A stretch of 21,448 bases of DNA. It comes from a virus. Positions within the stretch are counted from its first letter, which is position 1. The number at the start of each line of letters is the position of its first letter. The notes under the pieces were generated by a model. It did not search any database and was not told where the DNA came from. It saw nothing but the letters and a program-made list of their open reading frames with translations. The stretch lies in IMG/VR virus record IMGVR_UViG_3300030104_006072, positions 1 through 21,448 of that record. One strand, 5' to 3'. The translations under genes were made by a program, and so were the position numbers. Positions 1 through 6,685 of this stretch are shown one piece after another.

Positions 1-2
1 AA

Positions 3-887
3 AAAGAGACTCGGAATATGTCCCGCCGTGAGATTGCCCAAGAGCTTGAGTGCAATTTCAACGCTTCAGGTGAGACTGTTGTCCACGGGGATGATCTAAA
101 GATAATATTAGAAAATATTAAGGAACCGATACATCAGACAGGATTTGATAGAAATTACTGGATATGGAAAGAGCCTCAGCCAGATAGGCAATATATTTTA
201 GTAGCTGATGTGGCAAGGGGCGACGGATCAGACTATAGTGTTGGACATGTTTTTGATACCCAAACAATGGAGCAGGTGGCAGAATATCAAGGTAAGGTAA
301 CACCAGATATGTTCGCCCCATTATTATTTTCAATAGCAAACGAATACAACAGTGCTCTGTTGATAATTGAAAACAATTCATTAGGAATAGGTGTCTTGAG
401 TAGGCTTCAAGATTTAAACTATAAAAATTTGTATTATAGTGTAAAATCAACACATGAGTACGTTGATGAAGTAACCGCAGAAGCTATCGGTGGGGTTCCC
501 GGTTTTACCATGTCTATGAAAACCCGACCATTAGTAATCGCCAAGTTTGAGGAATTCGTGAGAAATAAACTAATTACTATTAACTCAATGAGGTTGGCCA
601 ACGAAATTAAGACTTTTGTTTGGCACAACGGAAGACCTCAAGCAATGAGGAGTTATAACGACGATCTTGTTATAGCTGCCTGTATTGGTTGTTGGGTTAG
701 AGGAACGGCGCTTACAGCAAACAAGCGGGAGGAAACATACAAAAGAGCTTTATTGAATAGCATCTCCGTGTCTGGAAAAACAATAAACACAAACATTGAA
801 GGACAGACGGGATACCGCCAAGGGAGTCAAAATTTCCGAGGTACCGATGGAAGATCGCATGATTTAGGCTGGATTTTGAAAGGATAA
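3..887 (+). CDS. 17: Terminase large subunit, C-terminal part (T4 gp17-like), 5' truncated by the window
   Basis: DNA-packaging motor, nuclease end. The frame is open from base 3 (residues KETRN before the Met at 18), so the Met at 18 is internal and the ATPase domain lies upstream of the window. Counting from that Met, the stretch IAQELECNFNASG is the conserved linker that follows the ATPase domain in T4-like terminases. An RNase H-fold nuclease follows: Asp64 in VADVARGDGSDYS, Glu118 in LLIIENNSLG and Asp215/216 in SYNDDLVIA match the order and spacing of the acidic catalytic triad in gp17. In the family this nuclease cuts concatemeric DNA at the start and end of packaging, docked on the portal. 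The portal gene starts 2 bases after the stop, so the two are co-transcribed. The family call is firm; the 5' end is missing. Confidence 0.95.
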   Translation, partial: KETRNMSRREIAQELECNFNASGETVVHGDDLKIILENIKEPIHQTGFDRNYWIWKEPQPDRQYILVADVARGDGSDYSVGHVFDTQTMEQVAEYQGKVTPDMFAPLLFSIANEYNSALLIIENNSLGIGVLSRLQDLNYKNLYYSVKSTHEYVDEVTAEAIGGVPGFTMSMKTRPLVIAKFEEFVRNKLITINSMRLANEIKTFVWHNGRPQAMRSYNDDLVIAACIGCWVRGTALTANKREETYKRALLNSISVSGKTINTNIEGQTGYRQGSQNFRGTDGRSHDLGWILKG

Positions 888-889
888 CA

Positions 890-2782
890 ATGGCTGACGA
901 CTATAATTCAAACGATGGAAACAATCCTCGCAATAAACAATCAGGGCTCTTCAAGCGCCTAACAAGACTTTTCAGTGGTCCTATCGTGGACTACGATCGC
1001 CCTGCTGTTGTTCGCACGAACCGCAGTGATGTTAAGAAGTATACTTTCACTACTGGAACTGGTCGTGAGTTCAAAAAGAAAGAATATTACAATCCTTTTG
1101 GATCACTCAGTAATAAAGTACTGACAGCTAGAAACAAACAGATCAGGTATACTGATTTTGATCAAATGGAATACATGCCAGAGATCGCCTCTACTTTAGA
1201 CATTTATGCAGATGAGATTACTACGTCAACAGTCTTTAATCCAATTGTGGCTGTTGATTGTTCTAATCGCGAGATCAAAGATATTCTAACAACTTTGATG
1301 TATACTGTGTTGAATATTGAATCAAATCTATTCGGCTGGGCACGCAGCATGTGCAAGTATGGTGATTATTATCTTTATATGGATATTGATGACAAGCTTG
1401 GAATTACAAATGCTATTCCTCTACCAGTCCGTGAGATTGAAAGAATTGAGGGCACAGATAAAACAAATCCAAATTATATTCAATACTTCTGGCAGGGCGC
1501 AGAAGGTAATAAAGGCGTAACCTTTGAAAATTGGCAAGTCTGCCATTTCAGAGTTTTGGGTAATGACAAGTATGTTCCAAACGGAACATCAGTACTTGAG
1601 CCATCTCGCCGTATTTGGCGACAGCTTACTTTGCTTGAAGATGCCATGATGGCATATCGTATTGTTCGCTCTCCAGAGCGACGTGTCTTTTATATTGATG
1701 TTGGAAATATCTCACCCGAAGATGTTGAGCAATACATTGAGCAAGTCAAAACACAAATGAAGCGCAACCAAATCGTTGAAGAAGACAGCGGTCGTGTTGA
1801 TTTGCGCTATAATGCCATGAGTGTTGATGAAGATTATTATATTCCAATTCGTGGAGCAGCCAGCAACACAAGAATTGAAACACTGGCAGGTGGGCAGTTC
1901 ACAGGTGATATTGATGATGTCAACTATCTCCGTGATAAATTATTCTCAGCCCTCAAGGTGCCAAAGGCTTACCTAGCCCAGACTGACGCCATTGAAGATA
2001 AGACAACCTTGTCTCAAAAGGATATCCGCTTTGCCCGCACAATCCAGAGGCTTCAAAGGGTTGTTGTAGCTGAGTTGGAAAAGATGTGTATTATCCATCT
2101 TTATACTCTAGGTTTCCGCGATGTAGACTTAACTTCATTTAATCTAACTTTGAACAATCCATCCAAGATTGCAGAACTCCAAGAACTTGAACACATGCGT
2201 ACCAAGTTTGATATTGCAGGCGCTGCAACAGATGGGTACTTCTCTAAGCGTTGGGTATACAAGAACATCTTCAAGTTGGACAACGAAGAAGTTGAAAGAA
2301 TGCAGATTGAAATGTATGGCGACGCCAAATTCGGCTCAGCAATTGAAGAAGCAGGAACAATACCAGACACAGAAACCGGTATGGGCGGCGATGAAGATTT
2401 TGGTGATATGCTTGGTGGTGACGATACCGCCGCAGAAGAGACACCAGAAGAAGACCCAGGGGCACTTTTAGCAGAGCCAGAGCCTGGACAGCGAGACGAT
2501 GGAAAACCCAGGGGTCGTCAAAAGCGAGGAGCCAGATTGAGATCTGATCTTGCTAAAGCCGGAGGAGAGTCTGCAAAGCCTGGCAATAGGAATAAGAGGA
2601 GACTATTTAATGGAGGAGACTCCATAACTAAACAGCTTATCCGCCCAATGGATTCTCTAGGTAACGGAATAGTCAGAACTAGAGAGTCGGTAGATAAAGA
2701 GGAAGAGATCTTGTTTAATAATCAATATGAAATTGGCAAGCTTATAGAACAATTGGAAAGTAAAGATGAAGGTCAAGCATAA
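890..2782 (+). CDS. 20: Portal vertex protein (T4 gp20-like) with long charged C-terminal tail
   Basis: Dodecameric portal at the unique capsid vertex, through which the terminase pumps DNA and to which the neck attaches. Typical gp20 stretches are visible: YMPEIASTLDIYADEI near residue 100, the wing/stem region with RIWRQLTLLEDAMMAYRIVR, ERRVFYIDVGN, and LRDKLFSALKVPKAYLAQ followed by KDIRFARTIQRLQRVV. At 630 aa it is about 100 aa longer than T4 gp20. The extra length is a C-terminal tail: residues about 493-535 are very acidic (Asp/Glu/Gly/Pro), then about 536-600 are basic (KPRGRQKRGARLR), then a short helical end. An AAGGA site precedes the ATG. The last 17 bases overlap the next gene. 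The tail is likely disordered; its role is unknown. Confidence 0.93.
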   Translation: MADDYNSNDGNNPRNKQSGLFKRLTRLFSGPIVDYDRPAVVRTNRSDVKKYTFTTGTGREFKKKEYYNPFGSLSNKVLTARNKQIRYTDFDQMEYMPEIASTLDIYADEITTSTVFNPIVAVDCSNREIKDILTTLMYTVLNIESNLFGWARSMCKYGDYYLYMDIDDKLGITNAIPLPVREIERIEGTDKTNPNYIQYFWQGAEGNKGVTFENWQVCHFRVLGNDKYVPNGTSVLEPSRRIWRQLTLLEDAMMAYRIVRSPERRVFYIDVGNISPEDVEQYIEQVKTQMKRNQIVEEDSGRVDLRYNAMSVDEDYYIPIRGAASNTRIETLAGGQFTGDIDDVNYLRDKLFSALKVPKAYLAQTDAIEDKTTLSQKDIRFARTIQRLQRVVVAELEKMCIIHLYTLGFRDVDLTSFNLTLNNPSKIAELQELEHMRTKFDIAGAATDGYFSKRWVYKNIFKLDNEEVERMQIEMYGDAKFGSAIEEAGTIPDTETGMGGDEDFGDMLGGDDTAAEETPEEDPGALLAEPEPGQRDDGKPRGRQKRGARLRSDLAKAGGESAKPGNRNKRRLFNGGDSITKQLIRPMDSLGNGIVRTRESVDKEEEILFNNQYEIGKLIEQLESKDEGQA

Positions 2783-3590
2783 CAAAAAGAGAAACACTGC
2801 TTTCTTGTTTGAAGCATTGGTTCGCGAATTAACAAAATCAGTTGTCAGTAGCGACAAATCCCGCTCCGCCGCCGCAAAAAAGATTCTCTCCGAACATTTC
2901 CGGAAAGGACACACTCTTCATGAAGAGGTTGACTGCTATAAATCAGTTGTAGGAAGACAGGGACTAGATTCTAGTATAGCTACAAGAGTCTTAGAATTAG
3001 CCAAAGAAACTTACGGCAAATTAGATTCTGAAGAGATTTTCAGAGAGCAGTCACAAGTTATCAAAAAAATAAACACTACACTAGGAAAGTCGGTATATAA
3101 TAACTTTGTACCAAATTATAAATCATTTGCTACCGTCGCACAGATCTTCGGAGAGAAGGCTCCAATCAAGAGTCGGGTGCTCATGGAGCAAGCAATAGTT
3201 CAGGAACTAACTTTGGACCCTGATGCCAAAGAAGACATGCAACCTGTTGACAGCTTAGTGGTTTCCAGATTCACTAAGAGATTCAATGAGCAATACTCTG
3301 ATATGCTTGAAGAGCAGCAACAGTTGCTAGGAAAGTATATTGTTTCTTTCGGACAGAACGAGATTGATTTCCGTGTTCATATTGGCACAGAACTTCAACG
3401 CCTCAGAGGGGCTGTACAAGAGTCTTTAGAAATGGAAGAAGTAAAAAAAGACGAACAAATGACTGCAAACACAAAATCAGTCCTAAGTCAGATAGATGAG
3501 ATGCACATTTCAAATATAACTGAAAAAGATATCCTGAAGATTCTAAAACTTCAGAAACTAGTGAGAGAGTATCAATCAAATGCCGATTAA
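2766..3590 (+). CDS. Unrecognised protein in the prohead-core slot
   Basis: 274 aa, predicted mostly helical and charged, with no signal peptide or membrane segment. It begins with a basic stretch (MKVKHNKKRNTAFLFEALV) and carries Gln/Glu-rich helices around residues 175-195 (MLEEQQQLLGKY) and 215-235. The start overlaps the portal gene by 17 bases and has GGAAAG upstream, so translation is probably coupled to the portal. In T4 the genes between portal and protease encode small prohead core proteins (gp67, gp68). Position suggests a core or head-assembly role, but I see no sequence match to those, so the function is inference only. The reading frame is clean and intact. Confidence 0.8.
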   Translation: MKVKHNKKRNTAFLFEALVRELTKSVVSSDKSRSAAAKKILSEHFRKGHTLHEEVDCYKSVVGRQGLDSSIATRVLELAKETYGKLDSEEIFREQSQVIKKINTTLGKSVYNNFVPNYKSFATVAQIFGEKAPIKSRVLMEQAIVQELTLDPDAKEDMQPVDSLVVSRFTKRFNEQYSDMLEEQQQLLGKYIVSFGQNEIDFRVHIGTELQRLRGAVQESLEMEEVKKDEQMTANTKSVLSQIDEMHISNITEKDILKILKLQKLVREYQSNAD

Positions 3591-4119
3591 TATTTCCTTC
3601 CAAAAGAGACAACCAGCAGTTCAAGCACAAATCCCACTTAAGATCTCCAAGACCTTAGACGGAAATTTGATCATTGATGATCATGATTGTATGGACATTG
3701 TGGTTAATCCAATGGAGGGAAGGATAATAACTCTTCCAAAGCCATATGCAGAGAAAGATGTATATGAGTATCAAAGAGACTTGATGTATTTTCTCTTCAA
3801 GGGTGGAGTCACAGATGCAGCGGTCCCAACTGGCGGTTCAGCCTTTGGAATGGTAGAAGCAACTTATCCAACCAAGAGTTCAATACATATCAATTCATTA
3901 CAGTCTGTTTTGTATTTGATAAGTGAATATATTGCAACAACTGCCCACGATGAAGATGTCGCCAAAGAGTATGACAAAAACATTGAAGACAGGTTTGTTG
4001 ATCCACCAGATTCAGAGACCACAGCCCTGGGACAAATTCAACCATACGAAGACAACCCCGAAGCTAGTCAGACTGGTGATCCCACTTACTCTTTTGCCGG
4101 CTATGGTTACTACTACTAG
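3580..4119 (+). CDS. Unrecognised protein, second gene in the prohead-core slot
   Basis: 179 aa. The ATG lies inside the 3' end of the previous gene (11-base overlap), indicating coupled translation. Residues 1-120 look like a compact domain with alternating strands and a helix (DVYEYQRDLMYFLFKGG, then SVLYLISEYIATTAHDEDV). The C-terminal 50 residues are low-complexity, rich in Pro, Asp, Thr and Tyr, and end in an aromatic run (YSFAGYGYYY). No family recognised. Location between portal and protease suggests a head-assembly or virion role, by position only. Confidence 0.78.
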   Translation: MPINISFQKRQPAVQAQIPLKISKTLDGNLIIDDHDCMDIVVNPMEGRIITLPKPYAEKDVYEYQRDLMYFLFKGGVTDAAVPTGGSAFGMVEATYPTKSSIHINSLQSVLYLISEYIATTAHDEDVAKEYDKNIEDRFVDPPDSETTALGQIQPYEDNPEASQTGDPTYSFAGYGYYY

Positions 4120-4131
4120 AAAGAAGTATTT

Positions 4132-4476
4132 GTGGAATTAGCATATTTTATACTGTCCTGTTATGGACTAACTCAAATTTTAGTTTACTCAAAAATTTTA
4201 GAACCGATTCGTCCAAAACATCATTTCTTTCATTGTCCGATGTGTATAGGTTTTTGGGCAGGGGCTCTTCTTCTGTTCCTAAACCCATTTACAGAACTAT
4301 TTACCTTTGATGTTTCTTTGATAAATGCCCTACTGCTAGGTTGTTTATCATCTGGAACATCTTATGCGTTATGTATGCTCATATCGGACGGAGGATTTCA
4401 ACATGAATACCGAACTAGAAGGGATGTGGACGCAAAAATGGAGACTGAGACCAGTCGCCAGGTGTTGCAGGGGTAG
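4132..4476 (+). CDS. Small membrane protein with CPMCxGFW motif (DUF1360-like)
   Basis: 114 aa, GTG start with an AGAAAGAAG purine stretch just upstream, which decides the start. Three hydrophobic segments are visible: residues about 2-20, 38-52 and 60-84. Between the first and second is HCPMCIGFWAG (Cys35, Cys38), the hallmark CP-C-GFW motif of DUF1360 (YjcA-type) membrane proteins. The C-terminal 25 residues are charged and presumably cytoplasmic. The family has no firm biochemical role that I know of; the cysteine pair could bind metal or form a disulfide. A membrane protein between head genes is unusual: it might place head assembly at the membrane or simply be a co-expressed late accessory. 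The 3' end overlaps a possible 34-aa frame at 4403-4507. Confidence 0.75.
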   Translation: MELAYFILSCYGLTQILVYSKILEPIRPKHHFFHCPMCIGFWAGALLLFLNPFTELFTFDVSLINALLLGCLSSGTSYALCMLISDGGFQHEYRTRRDVDAKMETETSRQVLQG

Positions 4477-4507
4477 CAGTATCGTGCGGGTAGCGCCCGC
4501 ACTCTAA
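4403..4507 (+). CDS. Possible 34-aa overlapping small protein with strong SD
   Basis: A short frame begins at ATG 4403, eight bases after a perfect GGAGG (4390-4394), which lies inside the membrane-protein gene and out of frame with it. It reads MNTELEGMWTQKWRLRPV, then an Arg/Cys-rich stretch (ARCCRGSSIVRVAPAL), and stops at TAA 4505-4507. That stop overlaps the AAGGAG used by the next gene (start 4518), an arrangement typical of translational coupling. Against it: it is very short, it ends through a hairpin, and an SD-like site can arise by chance inside a gene. The function is unknown. I rate it a candidate. Confidence 0.35.
   Translation: MNTELEGMWTQKWRLRPVARCCRGSSIVRVAPAL
4484..4502 (+). 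other. GC-rich stem-loop upstream of the 4518 gene
   Basis: Arms GTGCGGG (4484-4490) and CCCGCAC (4496-4502) form a perfect 7-bp stem with a TAGCG loop. No T-run follows; the next bases are TCTAAGGAG, which holds the SD of the gene at 4518. It is therefore more likely an RNA processing, stabilising or translation-tuning hairpin than a Rho-independent terminator. Confidence 0.55.
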
Positions 4508-4517
4508 GGAGAATATT

Positions 4518-4907
4518 ATGAAGATCACAAAATCACAACTAAGAAAGATCATCAAAGAAGAAGTTTCAAAAGTTCTTTTGGAAGAGGAAGAATCCTCCTT
4601 TATGGATGCGTACAGAAAAGCCGAAGCCGAAAAGGACCCCGAAGAAAGAGAGGGACTCTTTCAATTAGCGTATAATGATGCTGACTCGGACGATGAAGTT
4701 GATAAATTCCTTAGTAAACTTAAGGCTGATGGTCTTGATAAAGAGTACGAGGACTTTTCCAGACCGATGGATCTTGAGATGTCTCGCCACGTTCACGGAA
4801 AGGGAAAGTCCTATCCCAAATTCGGAGGAGCGATGCAGAAAAGAGGAGATGAACAAGAAGCCAAAGCCAGAGCAGCCCGCCTGAGAAAACAAGGAAAGAT
4901 AAAATGA
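4518..4907 (+). CDS. Small charged protein with putative capsid-targeting N-terminus
   Basis: 129 aa, strong SD (AAGGAG, 4506-4511). It opens with an amphipathic basic helix, MKITKSQLRKIIKEEVSKV, then LLEEEE. This contains the T4 prohead-protease consensus [I/L]-x-E at residues 12-14 (IKE) and 20-22 (LLE). The rest is hydrophilic: an acidic middle and a basic Lys/Arg/Ala-rich C-terminus that could contact DNA. The stop overlaps the protease gene in an ATGA, so the two are translated together. The same N-terminal pattern recurs in the gene after the protease (5524). By analogy with T4 internal proteins, whose short N-terminal capsid-targeting sequence is removed by gp21, I infer a packaged or core protein; the body itself matches no family I know. 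Confidence 0.75.
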   Translation: MKITKSQLRKIIKEEVSKVLLEEEESSFMDAYRKAEAEKDPEEREGLFQLAYNDADSDDEVDKFLSKLKADGLDKEYEDFSRPMDLEMSRHVHGKGKSYPKFGGAMQKRGDEQEAKARAARLRKQGKIK

Positions 4908-5506
4908 CAAGCAAATACATTCTACAAGAGTTCATGAATCTAGATTACAGCAACAGTCTTCTCACTGAAGAGGAGCGCCAAGGTAATATTGACGGAATTC
5001 ACCTCGTAGTAGCAGGACCAATCCAGAGAGCCAATAAACCAAACGGAAACCAGAGAGTTTACCCAAAAGGATTGTTAGAAAGAGAGATGAAGAACTATGA
5101 CAAGTTAGTTAAAGAGCGCCGAGCAACAGGCGAACTAGATCACCCAGATAAGCAAGAAATTAGATTAACTCACGTCAGCCATCTTGTTACCGAGGTGTGG
5201 TGGAATGGTGATGACGTCATGGGCAAGATCAAGATTTTGGACACGCCTGCCGGCAAAATTGCAAAGCAACTGGTTGAGGGCGGCGTTCAACTTGGAATCT
5301 CTAGTCGTGGTCTTGGGTCTACTCGTCAAGAAAACGGTGTGACCATAGTTGAAGACGACTTCCAGCTTGTTTGTTTTGACTTGGTTTCTGAGCCAAGCAC
5401 AGCCGGCGCATTCTTGGTCGCAGAAAGCAAAATGAGAGAACGCCTAACAAATCTTACTAAAGCAGATCGCATTAATCGTGTCCTTAATGATATTTTGGGC
5501 GCATAA
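4904..5506 (+). CDS. 21: Prohead core maturation protease (T4 gp21-like)
   Basis: Serine protease that degrades the scaffold and trims capsid proteins before DNA packaging. At 200 aa it is close to T4 gp21. The herpesvirus-assemblin-like catalytic layout is visible: His80 in TGELDHPD, Ser133/134 in GISSRGLG, and the conserved strand FDLVSEPSTAGAF (159-170) that carries the supporting acidic residue. N-terminal PIQRANKPNGNQRVYPK is the family's opening signature. Its own N-terminus contains LQE (7-9) and LTE (20-22), possible self-cleavage sites. It starts in an ATGA overlap with the gene upstream. The position between portal and scaffold/capsid genes is the expected one. The first of the two serines is probably the nucleophile, but I cannot settle that from sequence alone. 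Confidence 0.93.
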   Translation: MTSKYILQEFMNLDYSNSLLTEEERQGNIDGIHLVVAGPIQRANKPNGNQRVYPKGLLEREMKNYDKLVKERRATGELDHPDKQEIRLTHVSHLVTEVWWNGDDVMGKIKILDTPAGKIAKQLVEGGVQLGISSRGLGSTRQENGVTIVEDDFQLVCFDLVSEPSTAGAFLVAESKMRERLTNLTKADRINRVLNDILGA

Positions 5507-5523
5507 TAAAAAAAGAGGTTATA

Positions 5524-5952
5524 ATGAAAAAGTCGGAACTTAAATTACTAATCAAGGAATGTATAAAAGAAGTCATCTTTGAGGATGGTATCTTATCTGG
5601 GATTATAACAGAAGTTGCCAGTGGCATGAACACTGTAAATACAAGAGCAACAAGCCAGACCAACGCACCTTTGATGGAAGAAGTTGCCAAACAGAGCGCC
5701 CAAGCATCTGATCTATTGGATGCTCACCGTAAAGAGGTCATGGATGCTGTGGCTTCCAACAATTATGATGACTTGAAGAAGAAATTTTCAAACCCTGAAT
5801 TCTTTGCCGGCACACAGCCGATACAGGAAGGTAAAGGACAATCAGCCCTATCAAATGTTCAGCCCGGTGACGCCGGACTAGACATCAGCAGCATACCAGG
5901 CTTCGGTCATTGGGGATCTGTAGCACAAACATTAGAAAGCAATAAACGATGA
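5524..5952 (+). CDS. Small protein with putative capsid-targeting N-terminus, paralogous start to the 4518 product
   Basis: 142 aa, preceded by AAAGAGG. The first 20 residues (MKKSELKLLIKECIKEVIFE) align with those of the 4518 product as K-S-[QE]-L-[KR]-x-x-I-K-E-x-[IV]. They hold repeated [I/L]-x-E motifs: IKE 10-12, IKE 14-16, IFE 18-20 and ITE 28-30. The remainder is a hydrophilic, probably helical middle (VAKQSAQASDLLDAHRKEV) and a Gly/Pro-rich C-terminus (SIPGFGHWGSVAQTLE). It directly follows the protease gene and its stop overlaps the bS21 start (ATGA). I infer a prohead core or internal head protein processed by the protease. No known family is recognised for the body. Confidence 0.72.
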   Translation: MKKSELKLLIKECIKEVIFEDGILSGIITEVASGMNTVNTRATSQTNAPLMEEVAKQSAQASDLLDAHRKEVMDAVASNNYDDLKKKFSNPEFFAGTQPIQEGKGQSALSNVQPGDAGLDISSIPGFGHWGSVAQTLESNKR

Positions 5953-6239
5953 GAAGAAATTACAACCACAGAAGAAACAAGAACAACAAAATTGATACTT
6001 GCGTAACCGTCCGAGCCGAAGAGTGCAAGGGCGACGCAGAGAAAATGGTCCGCAAGTTTTGCAAGAAAGTAAAGCGTGATGGAATCATTGATGAGTTTAG
6101 AGACCGAACCCATTATACGAAACCAAGTGTGAAGGGAGCGGAAAGAAGAAGAGCAAAGAAAAGACTCATAGCTCAGGTGAATAGAAAAAGAAACGAACTA
6201 TTTACAGCTAGAGATAACTTTAAGAGGAGAAGACGTTAA
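5949..6239 (+). CDS. rpsU: Phage-encoded ribosomal protein bS21 homologue
   Basis: 96 aa, strongly basic. Residues about 17-80 follow the bS21 pattern: VTVRAEE, then RKFCKKVKRDGIIDEFRDR, then THYTKPS, then a Lys/Arg-rich helix. Compared from memory with E. coli S21, the anchors F, G, E-x-R-x-R, Y and KP are in register. It is longer than bacterial S21 (about 70 aa) because of an Arg/Asn-rich N-terminal extension and a basic C-terminal extension (FKRRRR). bS21 sits on the 30S platform near the anti-SD and helps initiation. The start is fixed by the ATGA overlap with the gene upstream, and the next gene begins in its stop (TAATG), so it is embedded in the late head operon. bS21 genes have been reported in many phages; incorporation into host ribosomes late in infection is the likely role but is inferred here. 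Confidence 0.85.
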   Translation: MRRNYNHRRNKNNKIDTCVTVRAEECKGDAEKMVRKFCKKVKRDGIIDEFRDRTHYTKPSVKGAERRRAKKRLIAQVNRKRNELFTARDNFKRRRR

Positions 6240-6670
6240 TGGGATACTCACCAGATCAAAGCGCACATTTTAAGGGTTTTTATGACAGGGGTCCAGGGAT
6301 CTCTAGTGTTGGTTCTTATCAGATTGCGGGAACTCCTTTTATCACAGGTAGTGCTGTTGCTAATGGTGCAGAGGTTCAAGTAAATTTCCCAACTGTCACA
6401 AGATCAATTACAATCATCAACAAAGATGCGTCGGGCAATGATGCTGTCAGGGTTCACTTCGCTCCTCAAGCAGATGCTTGTACTGCTGGCAAACTTCACT
6501 TTATTACGCTTGACGCAAAGAACTCATCGGTAACAATGAATGTAAAGGCAAAATCTGTCTGGATTTCAAATGACTCTGGTAATGCTAGTAACTTTGAATT
6601 GTTTGCAGAACTAACAGGAATCAATGAAGGCGCTATGTGGACTTTGACCGGCGCTGGCATTGACGCTTAA
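6239..6670 (+). CDS. Putative small virion structural protein
   Basis: 143 aa, start overlapping the bS21 stop by one base (TAATG). It looks like an all-beta protein: after a flexible N-terminus (DRGPGISSVGSY) come alternating strands such as EVQVNFPTVTRSITIINK, AVRVHFAP, KLHFITLDA and SVTMNVKAKSVWISN. This composition is usual for capsid decoration, adaptor or fibre-base proteins. There is no signal peptide, membrane segment or catalytic motif. It is followed 15 bases later by a fibre-like gene, suggesting the two act together on the capsid surface. No family was identified; the structural role is inferred. Confidence 0.7.
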   Translation: MGYSPDQSAHFKGFYDRGPGISSVGSYQIAGTPFITGSAVANGAEVQVNFPTVTRSITIINKDASGNDAVRVHFAPQADACTAGKLHFITLDAKNSSVTMNVKAKSVWISNDSGNASNFELFAELTGINEGAMWTLTGAGIDA

Positions 6671-6685
6671 TCGGAGGATTATTAA

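Noticed and set aside
118-453. 111-aa minus-strand open frame
   Set aside because: It overlaps the terminase nuclease domain with its conserved acidic residues; no ribosome site or family likeness.
18-887. Complete 289-aa gene starting at ATG 18
   Set aside because: The frame is open upstream to base 3 and the product begins in the middle of the terminase family, so this Met is internal.
4484-4502. GC-rich hairpin as a Rho-independent terminator
   Set aside because: No T-run follows and the SD of the next gene begins within a few bases; kept only as a stem-loop.
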